A stretch of DNA of 5,514 bases from Candidatus Woesearchaeota archaeon (GTDB taxonomy: Archaea > Nanobdellota > Nanobdellia > Woesearchaeales > UBA525): positions 1 through 5,514 of the forward strand of contig JAJPEB010000092.1 in the NCBI GenBank assembly GCA_023252315.1, in the 5' to 3' direction. The notes below the pieces were generated by a model. It saw only the letters and a program-made list of their open reading frames with translations, was not told where the DNA came from and ran no database searches. Below, one piece after another: positions 1 to 4,934 of this stretch. The position numbers were made by a program, and so were the translations under genes. Each line of letters begins with the position of its first letter. The first letter of the stretch is position 1.

Positions 1-3
1 CCG

Positions 4-978
4 GTGGTCGGCCTGGAAGCACGGGTGATGGACCCGCTGGGGATGCTCGGCGTGCGCAAGGCGAGGAATGGGAGACGGGAGGGCGGACCGACGCGAGAGC
101 GCACCGGGAGGCGCAAGCGCGGCGCCCCGAGGAGACCGGAGATAGACGAGATCATCCCGCTCGGCAAGACTCTCGACGAGATAGGGGATGAGGTGGGGAT
201 AACCGGGGAGGCGGTGCGGCAGTACCTCAGGAGCACCGGGCAGACGGAGGCGTTCAGGAGCGCGAGGGCGGAGCGCAGGGATGAGCCGAAGAGGAAGCGC
301 GCCGCAGTCGCCTCGCTCATGCGCCTCCTCGACTTCCGCGCGGTCCAGCTCGCCTACGGCGAGAGCTGGGCGCGGGGCAAGGCCGAGGAGTACCGCAAAG
401 CGCATCCCGCCCGCAAGAGCGGCGCGGTGAGCGTCGAGCGGCTCGTGTCCCTCTTCGAGGGATACCGTGCGGCGCAGGAGTCGGGGATCCCGGTCTCCTT
501 CGAGCTTCTCGGCGGCCCCGCGGGGATGGCTCCTGCGCAGGCGCGCTCGATCCTGCGGCAGGTGGGGCTGTATTCGCTCAACTGGACGGCATCCGTCGTC
601 AAGCGCGCGAGCGTGGGGACGCCGGTGCTCGAGGCGCTCGCGGGCCTCGGGATGCGCGCGCCCGACATCGCCTATTTCTCGGGAGAGACCGAAGCGACGG
701 TGTATGGCAGGCTCCAATCCTCCTCCCGCAGTGTCCTGGAGCATAGGACTGCGCAAGCCCCTTCACGCCCGCGCCGCATCATCTATCGCCTGGCGAGCGA
801 GCTCTATCTTGCCCAGGATCTCGGGTTCTCAGCAGCTGAATCCGCCTTCTTGCTGGACGTGCACCTGAACGCGGTGGACGATGCGATGCGCAGGAGGGAG
901 GAGGTCGCTCCCGTCATCATGAGTGCGCTGCGCATCGTGCATCCGGGCAAGGAGATAGGCGCGCCGTACCTCTCCTAG
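4..978 (+). CDS. Multi-helix-turn-helix DNA-binding protein (possibly 5'-truncated)
   Basis: Unrecognised protein, probably a nucleic-acid-binding regulator. After a very basic N-terminus (residues 18-45, rich in Arg and Lys) comes a clear HTH at about 55-78 (LDEIGDEVGITGEAVRQYL), of the kind found in sigma-factor region 4 and related HTH domains. Three further segments have the same helix-turn-helix rhythm: about 163-189 (FELLGGPAGMAPAQARSIL), 216-238 (APDIAYFSGETEATVYGRL) and 273-297 (SAAESAFLLDVHLNAVDDAM). No signal peptide, membrane segment or enzyme motif is visible. The listed start is the GTG at 4. The frame is open to the left edge, so the true start may lie outside; ATG at 28 is an internal alternative. 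A new promoter follows 14 nt after the stop, so it is not co-transcribed obligatorily with the next gene. The coding frame is confident, the DNA-binding role is inferred from the HTHs, and the target is unknown. Confidence 0.8.
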   Translation: MVGLEARVMDPLGMLGVRKARNGRREGGPTRERTGRRKRGAPRRPEIDEIIPLGKTLDEIGDEVGITGEAVRQYLRSTGQTEAFRSARAERRDEPKRKRAAVASLMRLLDFRAVQLAYGESWARGKAEEYRKAHPARKSGAVSVERLVSLFEGYRAAQESGIPVSFELLGGPAGMAPAQARSILRQVGLYSLNWTASVVKRASVGTPVLEALAGLGMRAPDIAYFSGETEATVYGRLQSSSRSVLEHRTAQAPSRPRRIIYRLASELYLAQDLGFSAAESAFLLDVHLNAVDDAMRRREEVAPVIMSALRIVHPGKEIGAPYLS

Positions 979-991
979 CGCCGTTCGCATA

Positions 992-1002
992 CCTTTTTAT
1001 TC
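992..1002 (+). promoter_or_regulatory. Archaeal TATA box, leaderless promoter
   Basis: CCTTTTTATTC begins exactly 32 nt before the ATG at 1024. The predicted transcription start therefore falls at or next to the start codon, giving a leaderless mRNA. No Shine-Dalgarno site precedes the ATG. The T-run could also help terminate the upstream gene. The same 11-mer at the same spacing recurs at 2779-2789. Confidence 0.75.
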
Positions 1003-1023
1003 GTCCCGGCACTTCGCGACGCC

Positions 1024-1215
1024 ATGGGCGTCATCAGGGTCTTCCTCTGGCTCATCTACGAGTTCAACAAGTACGCGATGAACGTCTACTGGGTCCTCTA
1101 CGTGCGCTGGTACCTCGACGGCAACCTCATCTGGTTCGCGCACCTCGTCGGGATCATGAGCTTCCTGTACATGATCAGCAACGTCGTGTACCTCCTCTCC
1201 GGCACCGAGGTGTGA
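1024..1215 (+). CDS. Small membrane protein, 63 aa
   Basis: Unrecognised short integral membrane protein with no catalytic motif. It is unusually rich in Trp, Tyr and Phe. Residues about 4-30 form one hydrophobic, aromatic segment (VFLWLIYEFNKYAMNVYWVL), and residues about 36-59 form a second (IWFAHLVGIMSFLYMISNVV), with a short charged link (RWYLDG) between them. Two membrane helices, or one plus an amphipathic helix, fit. It starts at the ATG placed for leaderless translation from the TATA box at 992. The next gene begins 6 nt after its stop, and that gene's ribosome-binding site lies within its last codons. The two therefore form a coupled unit, and this protein may anchor or partner the downstream soluble protein (inference). 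Confidence 0.8.
   Translation: MGVIRVFLWLIYEFNKYAMNVYWVLYVRWYLDGNLIWFAHLVGIMSFLYMISNVVYLLSGTEV
1207..1212 (+). promoter_or_regulatory. Shine-Dalgarno site inside the upstream gene's end
   Basis: GAGGTG, followed by TGA, lies 9 nt before the GTG at 1222. It doubles as the Glu-Val codons ending the 63-aa gene. It supports GTG 1222 over the in-frame GTG at 1228, and it suggests translational coupling. Confidence 0.65.
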
Positions 1216-1221
1216 GCCTGC

Positions 1222-1971
1222 GTGGGCGTGGACGTCTTCATCCACCCGGAATACCCGCCCCTGCTCGAGCCGAGGGACGCGCCCGACTATCTCGCGGGCC
1301 TGAGGGAGAGGGAGTACGGGGCGTACCTGCGGGACCTGGAGCGGCGGGTGGGCGAGAGCGAGCTCGCGGTGCTCGTGCAGGGAAGGTTCGCGGGGCCTCT
1401 GTGCGCGATGGACGCCTTCGCGTACCGCTTCGCCTCCGAGGACCTCCCCGACCACGAGACCGGTTTCGTCGCTCGCGCGGACACGCAGGGCCTCGCGCGG
1501 CTGCTCGACGAGCATCGGGATAGGGAATGGCGCCTCCACGGGCTGTGGGCGAGGCTCTGCGTGACGCATTTCGCGATCCAGGCGTTCGGGTATCTCGCTT
1601 ACGGGGAGATGTGGGATTTCGAGGGGCGCGGATCTCCCGGCGATGGCGGGCAGGCGCCTTGCGGAGAGGCGCACGCGTTCATGGACAGGGTGGCGCGCCA
1701 CGAGCGCCTCGGGGATTTCCGCCGCTCGCGCATGCGCATCGGTATCGCGCTCGAGTCCTCGCCGCAGTGGATCGCGCTCCCGGAGGGATCGCCCTCCTCC
1801 CCTCGGGCGAAGCCGTACGGGGACGTCACGTACCAGCTCATCGACGAGCGCTCGCGCATCCGCTACCCGGGGCCGCTGCGCGGGGGGAAGGCCTGCGCCC
1901 CGCCGGCGGGGATCATCTACCGCGAGGAGTCGCCGCTCCTGCTCGCGGTCCTGCGCGCGCAATCAGGGTGA
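1222..1971 (+). CDS. Hypothetical soluble protein, 249 aa
   Basis: I do not recognise this family. The protein is soluble and charged, without a signal peptide or a convincing membrane helix. Visible landmarks are the N-terminus VDVFIHPEYPP, an acidic/basic helical stretch at about 22-47, an aromatic segment at about 112-133 (CVTHFAIQAFGYLAYGEMW), and an Arg-rich stretch at about 158-173 (RHERLGDFRRSRMRIGIAL). A Pro/Gly-rich tail follows at 186-230, and the C-terminal helix is hydrophobic (SPLLLAVLRAQ). No known catalytic signature is apparent. GTG at 1222 was chosen because GAGGTG lies 9 nt upstream. It is the second gene of a unit with the 63-aa membrane protein, so it could act at the membrane with it. 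Codon usage in this frame is strongly GC-ending, which supports it over the long open frames on the other strand. The frame is well supported; the function is unknown. Confidence 0.78.
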   Translation: MGVDVFIHPEYPPLLEPRDAPDYLAGLREREYGAYLRDLERRVGESELAVLVQGRFAGPLCAMDAFAYRFASEDLPDHETGFVARADTQGLARLLDEHRDREWRLHGLWARLCVTHFAIQAFGYLAYGEMWDFEGRGSPGDGGQAPCGEAHAFMDRVARHERLGDFRRSRMRIGIALESSPQWIALPEGSPSSPRAKPYGDVTYQLIDERSRIRYPGPLRGGKACAPPAGIIYREESPLLLAVLRAQSG

Positions 1972-1997
1972 GTGCCCTTCTGGGCCCGGCGGGGCAC
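1972..1997 (+). other. Inverted repeat, possible hairpin after the 249-aa gene
   Basis: GTGCCC (1972-1977) pairs perfectly with GGGCAC (1992-1997) around a 14-nt loop that contains the palindrome GGGCCC. It starts immediately after the stop codon and ends about 8 nt before the TATA box of the potassium-channel gene. It could be a 3'-end mRNA structure or an operator. No T-tract follows, so a classical terminator is not shown. Confidence 0.4.
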
Positions 1998-2004
1998 GCA
2001 TACG

Positions 2005-2013
2005 GTTAAATAC
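2005..2013 (+). promoter_or_regulatory. Archaeal TATA box for the channel gene
   Basis: GTTAAATAC, with TTAAAT at 2006-2011, lies 28 nt before the GTG at 2034. This is the same geometry as the other leaderless promoters here. A GAGGAG at 2025-2030 resembles a ribosome-binding site but is only 3 nt from the start codon and probably lies upstream of the transcription start. Confidence 0.65.
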
Positions 2014-2033
2014 CGGAGCGGCACGAGGAGGCC

Positions 2034-2732
2034 GTGAGCGACACCCCCGCGATAAGGCCGCGCCCGTGGAAGAGCAGGCTCTTCTGGCTCATGATGTCCA
2101 TGCTCCTGCTCCTGCTCCTCTACCCGTATCTCGACAACAGGATCGTGGGGCCCGCGGTCCTGAGCCTGCTCTCCTCGGCCGTGCTGCTCTTCGGTGTCTA
2201 TTCGGTGAGCGAGGACAGGCTGCGCGCGCTGGTGGGCGTGCTGCTGTGCGTGCCGGCGATGCTCCTCTCGTGGGCGGCGCTGCTGCTCCCCGACCCGCGC
2301 ATCGCGGTCGCGAGCGACATCGTGCACATCGCGTTCTACGGCTACGTCACCGTGCGCCTCGTGCGCCACATCTCGCGCGAGACGCGCGTGAGCGCCGACG
2401 AGATCTTCGGGGCGGCGTCCGCGTACATGCTCTTCGGGCTCTTCTGGGCGTCCGCGTACGGGCTCGTGGCCCAGCTCGTCCCCGGCGCGTTCACGTCGAG
2501 CGCGCCGCTCACGTGGTCGAGGCTGCTCTACTTCAGCTTCTCGACGCTCACGACCGTGGGCTTCGGCGACATCGTGCCCGCGTCGGCAGCGGCGCAGTCG
2601 CTCGCGACGCTGGAAGCGATCATCGGCGTGCTCTTCACGACCATCATGGTCGCGTGGCTCGTAGGCCAGGCGATCTCGTCGGCGGAGGAGCGCAGGATGG
2701 CGCGGCTCGAGAGGGACGCTGCGGGGAAGTAG
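2034..2732 (+). CDS. Potassium channel, pore-only type (ion channel 2 family)
   Basis: Predicted plasma-membrane K+ channel. Residues 173-180 read TTVGFGDI, the canonical selectivity filter (T-x-G-F-G-D). A pore helix (LLYFSFSTL) precedes it and the final inner helix follows at about 188-211. Four or five hydrophobic helices come before the pore, at about 17-33, 37-57, 63-85, 92-110 and 122-148. The helix in the voltage-sensor position is not a regular ladder of Arg every third residue, so voltage gating is not supported. The short C-terminus (AEERRMARLERD) is a charged helix that could assemble the tetramer. There is no RCK/TrkA_N regulatory domain, and none is encoded nearby. At 232 aa it is typical for the simple six-helix prokaryotic channels. 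The GTG at 2034 is set by the TATA spacing. It has its own promoter and is followed by another separately promoted membrane gene. Confidence 0.9.
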   Translation: MSDTPAIRPRPWKSRLFWLMMSMLLLLLLYPYLDNRIVGPAVLSLLSSAVLLFGVYSVSEDRLRALVGVLLCVPAMLLSWAALLLPDPRIAVASDIVHIAFYGYVTVRLVRHISRETRVSADEIFGAASAYMLFGLFWASAYGLVAQLVPGAFTSSAPLTWSRLLYFSFSTLTTVGFGDIVPASAAAQSLATLEAIIGVLFTTIMVAWLVGQAISSAEERRMARLERDAAGK

Positions 2733-2778
2733 TCGTGCCCATGCGGGATATCTCTTCTCTCCTCGGAAAGCCCCCAAA

Positions 2779-2789
2779 CCTTTTTATTC
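2779..2789 (+). promoter_or_regulatory. Archaeal TATA box, leaderless promoter
   Basis: CCTTTTTATTC begins 32 nt before the ATG at 2811. Sequence and spacing are identical to the box at 992-1002. The upstream CCCAAA is a plausible BRE. The predicted mRNA is leaderless. Confidence 0.75.
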
Positions 2790-2810
2790 TCGGTTTTAAG
2801 GGAAGGCAGC

Positions 2811-3659
2811 ATGTTCAATACGCTCTCCGACTGGACGTACAATTTCCACAAGTACTTCCGGGTCAACTGGGAGGAGATCCTGGGCTTCCTCGTCACGTGC
2901 GTGTTCGCGAGCTTCATCCTCACGTTCAACGAGTGGGGCGGCGACAAGTTCGACGTCGCGTCGGGGCTCGCGGCGCTGCTCGTCATGTTCGTCTTCCTCC
3001 TCGTGGCGCTCACGCTCACGGTGCTCATCATCAAGCTGATCGGGCTGCGCCTCGGCTACGAGGTGTACTACGAGCCGCATCTCCTCGGCATGATGTTCGG
3101 CCTCGTGATCTGCGTCGCGAGCGCGGGCTACCTGCCGCTCTTCATCCCGGGAGGCTTCCGCTTCAAGCAGCCGATGAAGCTCTACGTCGGCCACTGGCGC
3201 GGCTACGAGCGCACGTACTACGTCCCCGCGCTGTGCGGCGCGGTCCCCATGATCATGCTGCTCTTCGTGACGGTGCTCAGCCCCATCTACCTCGCGACCG
3301 GATCCGCGCTCGTCGCGCACTTCATCGTCGCGCTCATCCTCTTCTCGATCTACTCCCTGATCCCGCTGCCCAACGTCGCGCTCGAGTACGGCGGCCGTGT
3401 CCTCGACTTCTTCCGCTACTTCAAGGGCATGACGTTCGGGCTCGCGATCTACATCAACAGCAGGACGTGGTTCGCGGGGCTGAGCTTCTTCGTCATCGTC
3501 TTCGGCGTGGTAGCGTACGTGCTCACGCTGCTCCAGTACAGGGTCGGCCTGATCCTCTACATCGTGGGCCTGATCCTGGGCGTCATCTTCATCGCCGTGT
3601 ACAAGAACTTCATCGAGCAGATGGGGCCCGGCTTCAAGGGCGGGGAGCGGTTCGGATGA
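2811..3659 (+). CDS. Polytopic membrane protein, site-2-protease-like without the zinc site
   Basis: Integral membrane protein with about seven hydrophobic helices, at roughly 23-39, 50-78, 92-112, 137-160, 165-186, 205-240 and 244-264. By eye its segment order follows archaeal M50/S2P intramembrane proteases. A conserved N-terminal 'NWEEILGFL' helix is followed by a helix ending in a Gly-Tyr turn (RLGYE, 80-84), a Gly-Pro-Gly-Gly-type loop (FIPGGFRF, 111-118), a polar 'YVPALCGAVP' helix start and then SLIPLPNVALEYGGRVL (182-198). That last motif resembles the S2P motif NLxPxPPLDGGRVL. The HExxH that should sit near residues 70-74 reads TVLII, and the metal-binding Asp of LDGG is not preserved (LEYGG). 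It is thus unlikely to be a metalloprotease; a pseudoprotease or chaperone-like membrane role is inferred. It has its own leaderless promoter and is convergent with the Kazal-domain gene 57 nt away. Codons end almost entirely in G or C. Membrane nature is certain; homology is moderately supported. Confidence 0.82.
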   Translation: MFNTLSDWTYNFHKYFRVNWEEILGFLVTCVFASFILTFNEWGGDKFDVASGLAALLVMFVFLLVALTLTVLIIKLIGLRLGYEVYYEPHLLGMMFGLVICVASAGYLPLFIPGGFRFKQPMKLYVGHWRGYERTYYVPALCGAVPMIMLLFVTVLSPIYLATGSALVAHFIVALILFSIYSLIPLPNVALEYGGRVLDFFRYFKGMTFGLAIYINSRTWFAGLSFFVIVFGVVAYVLTLLQYRVGLILYIVGLILGVIFIAVYKNFIEQMGPGFKGGERFG

Positions 3660-3687
3660 CGCCGCGCCTCTCGGGCGGGAGATAGGG

Positions 3688-3702
3688 AGAAGAAAAGAAG
3701 GA
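3688..3702 (-). terminator. T-rich termination tract for the minus-strand unit
   Basis: Read on the minus strand, the sequence 15-30 nt after the stop of the Kazal-domain gene is pyrimidine-rich with short T-runs (TCCTTCTTTTCTTCTC). This is typical of archaeal oligo-T termination. It lies in the 57-nt gap between convergent genes. No comparable T-tract exists on the plus strand for the gene ending at 3659. Confidence 0.45.
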
Positions 3703-3716
3703 TTGGGGGAAGATCC

Positions 3717-4379
3717 TCAGCACGCGCCGGGCACGTACGAGGTCACGTTGCCGTTCCCGCACGCCGCGCAGCCGTTGCCGTACGTCCGCCCGTCGTCGCC
3801 GCACACCGGCACGTACTCCAGCGTGCACGCCTGCGGGCGCGGGTCGCTGCATTCCACGCGCTGCGCGAGGCCCGCTCCGCGCATCGCCTCGGTGCGCGTG
3901 GACACCCACTCGCGGACCGGCGCGAGCTGCGCGGGGTACGCCTCGGGCACGTTGGGGTCGATCGTCGTCTGGAGCGCCTGCTCGTCGTTCCAGAGCGAGA
4001 TGTCCGCCTTGCCCGCGTCCATCACCAGACCGCGCTGCGCCTGCCCGTACTCGGGGTCGAGCGCGGTGACCTTGCCGAGCATCGCCTTGAGGCCCGCGAG
4101 CTCGTCCGCGGTGAGCTGGCCGCCCTCCGAGCGCGTCTCCGTGCCGTTGCGCGCGAGGATCGAGAGCGTGAGCGCGCCGTCGGGCGCCACGACGAAGACC
4201 TGCTCCGCCATGTCCTCGGGGGCGAACCCGCCGTACGAGCGCACGATGAGCAGCGGGGCGCGCTGCGCGCCCGAGAGGCCCTCGCCGCCGTGGGGGTCCT
4301 GCGCGATGGCGCCTCGCTGCGCGCACGCGACCGTCGCGAGCGAGAGCGCGAGGAGCAGTGCGAATGATGCGTATCTCAT
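3717..4379 (-). CDS. Secreted/lipid-anchored protease inhibitor: emfourin-like region plus Kazal domain
   Basis: Predicted exported inhibitor of peptidases. The N-terminus is a signal peptide (hydrophobic core about 5-18). Cys19 in ATVAC could be a lipobox cysteine, or ACA|Q (18-20) a signal-peptidase I site. The C-terminus is a complete Kazal domain: Cys 177, 185, 193, 204, 207 and 220 have spacings 7-7-10-2-12, including PVCGDDGRTYGNGC. The reactive-loop segment CTLEY puts Leu187 at P1, which predicts chymotrypsin-, elastase- or subtilisin-like targets. The middle region (about 43-165: IVRSYGGF, GQLTADELAGLKAML, VPEAYPAQLAPVREWV) has the layout of emfourin/protealysin inhibitors of M4 metalloproteases; this match is by eye and tentative. 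The ATG at 4379 has GAGGTGG 4 nt upstream and no TATA box at leaderless distance, so it is probably the second gene of a unit with the 90-aa membrane protein, 82 nt upstream. The Kazal call is secure; the targets are inferred. Confidence 0.85.
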   Translation of the reverse strand: MRYASFALLLALSLATVACAQRGAIAQDPHGGEGLSGAQRAPLLIVRSYGGFAPEDMAEQVFVVAPDGALTLSILARNGTETRSEGGQLTADELAGLKAMLGKVTALDPEYGQAQRGLVMDAGKADISLWNDEQALQTTIDPNVPEAYPAQLAPVREWVSTRTEAMRGAGLAQRVECSDPRPQACTLEYVPVCGDDGRTYGNGCAACGNGNVTSYVPGAC

Positions 4380-4383
4380 GTGA

Positions 4384-4390
4384 CCACCTC
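4384..4390 (-). promoter_or_regulatory. Shine-Dalgarno site of the Kazal-domain gene
   Basis: On the minus strand GAGGTGG stands 4 nt before the ATG at 4379. It fixes this start. It also argues for an mRNA with upstream sequence, i.e. co-transcription from the promoter at 4754-4761, because the 82-nt gap is GC-rich and shows no TATA box. Confidence 0.65.
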
Positions 4391-4461
4391 TTGGATGCGC
4401 GCAGGCCGGGCGCGTCCTTCATCTCCTTTGCGATGGCTTCAGCGCATCCTGCAGCCTGCGG

Positions 4462-4734
4462 CTAGAACCAGGAGTAGAGCCCCTTGTAGACGAGCCAGAT
4501 CGCCATCGCGAGCGCGAGCCTGGGCGCCTCGATCCAGAAGAGCACGAACATCGTGACGCCGATCGCGATGTCGAGCAGGCTGAGCACGTCGGAGAAGAAG
4601 ACCGCGCCCTTCATCACGATCGCGAGCCCCATGCCCGCCTGCAGCTGGTTGAACGGGTGGCCGAAGTAGAGGCCGAGCAGCGCCGTCGCGCACAGCAGGT
4701 CGATCACGCCGAGCAGTCCCGCGAAGAGGCTCAT
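4462..4734 (-). CDS. Small four-helix membrane protein with internal duplication, 90 aa
   Basis: Unrecognised integral membrane protein, almost wholly hydrophobic, with about four helices (roughly 3-23, 30-47, 50-68, 71-88). The halves look duplicated. Residues 7-47 carry VIDLL ... AIVMKGAVFF, and residues 50-90 carry LLDIA ... IWLVYKGLYSW, so Asp12 matches Asp55 and the Lys42-Gly43 pair matches Lys84-Gly85. The conserved Asp and Lys-Gly at helix ends could pair or line a small pore, but no function can be assigned. ATG at 4734 is chosen because a TATA-like element lies 27 nt upstream, giving a leaderless start. The Kazal-domain gene follows 82 nt downstream on the same strand, probably on the same transcript, so this protein may share an envelope role with it (inference). 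Confidence 0.8.
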   Translation of the reverse strand: MSLFAGLLGVIDLLCATALLGLYFGHPFNQLQAGMGLAIVMKGAVFFSDVLSLLDIAIGVTMFVLFWIEAPRLALAMAIWLVYKGLYSWF

Positions 4735-4753
4735 CGCGCTGCGTCCCCTGGCT

Positions 4754-4761
4754 GATTATTT
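4754..4761 (-). promoter_or_regulatory. TATA box of the minus-strand unit
   Basis: On the minus strand AAATAATC lies about 27 nt before the ATG at 4734, within otherwise GC-rich DNA. Its geometry matches the leaderless promoters elsewhere in the window. It faces away from the promoter at 4863, making 4735-4934 a divergent promoter region. Confidence 0.6.
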
Positions 4762-4840
4762 GAGCCTTTCCCTGACGGGCGCCGTCGTGATCTCCGACGG
4801 GAACGCGAATTGCGCTATGGAAAAGAATCTTTCCGAGGAG

Positions 4841-4853
4841 CCTCCGACGGAGG
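4841..4853. promoter_or_regulatory. 13-bp palindrome, candidate operator
   Basis: CCTCCGACGGAGG is a perfect inverted repeat with 6-bp arms and a 1-nt centre, ending 9 nt before CCTTTAAA of the downstream promoter. Its core CTCCGACGG recurs as a direct copy at 4792-4800, exactly 50 nt upstream (about five helical turns). Position and symmetry suit a dimeric regulator binding next to the BRE; this is inference. Confidence 0.45.
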
Positions 4854-4862
4854 ATTCCGAAA

Positions 4863-4873
4863 CCTTTAAAAGG
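4863..4873 (+). promoter_or_regulatory. BRE/TATA promoter of the tandem-repeat protein
   Basis: TCCGAAA (BRE-like) is followed by CCTTTAAAAGG. The expected transcription start near 4890-4895 leaves a leader of about 40 nt before the ATG at 4935. Unlike the leaderless genes here, this gene has a leader with a strong Shine-Dalgarno site. Confidence 0.65.
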
Positions 4874-4921
4874 CGTATTCTCCAGGAAGCCGTCGACGGA
4901 ACGCAGTTCCGCATAAGTGTC

Positions 4922-4928
4922 GAGGTGG
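4922..4928 (+). promoter_or_regulatory. Shine-Dalgarno site deciding the start at 4935
   Basis: GAGGTGG lies 6 nt before ATG 4935. It selects this ATG over the in-frame GTG at 4917, which lies upstream of the site and would add only MSRWHR. Confidence 0.75.
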
Positions 4929-4934
4929 CATAGA

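Noticed and set aside
997..1962. A 321-codon minus-strand open frame antisense to the 63-aa and 249-aa genes
   Set aside because: The composition (Arg, Glu, His, Val, Pro) is the typical antisense shadow of GC-ending codons. The TATA box and Shine-Dalgarno site support the plus-strand pair instead.
1917..3320. Long minus-strand frames (1917-2777 and 2796-3320) opposite the channel and S2P-like genes
   Set aside because: They are His/Glu/Arg-rich shadows without domains. The plus-strand proteins have membrane helices and, for the channel, a selectivity filter.
1643..3685. A 680-codon open frame on the plus strand spanning four gene positions
   Set aside because: It is Arg/Ala/Pro/His-rich low-complexity translation with no motif. 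It overlaps the clear K+ channel and S2P-like frames and has no promoter or ribosome site. It is an artefact of high GC with few stops.
3634..4422. A minus-strand frame starting at ATG 4422 with GGAG close upstream, overlapping the Kazal gene
   Set aside because: Its product is an Arg/Ala/Gly-rich frame-shifted version of the Kazal gene with no motif. The Kazal frame has a signal peptide, six cysteines and its own GAGGTGG site.
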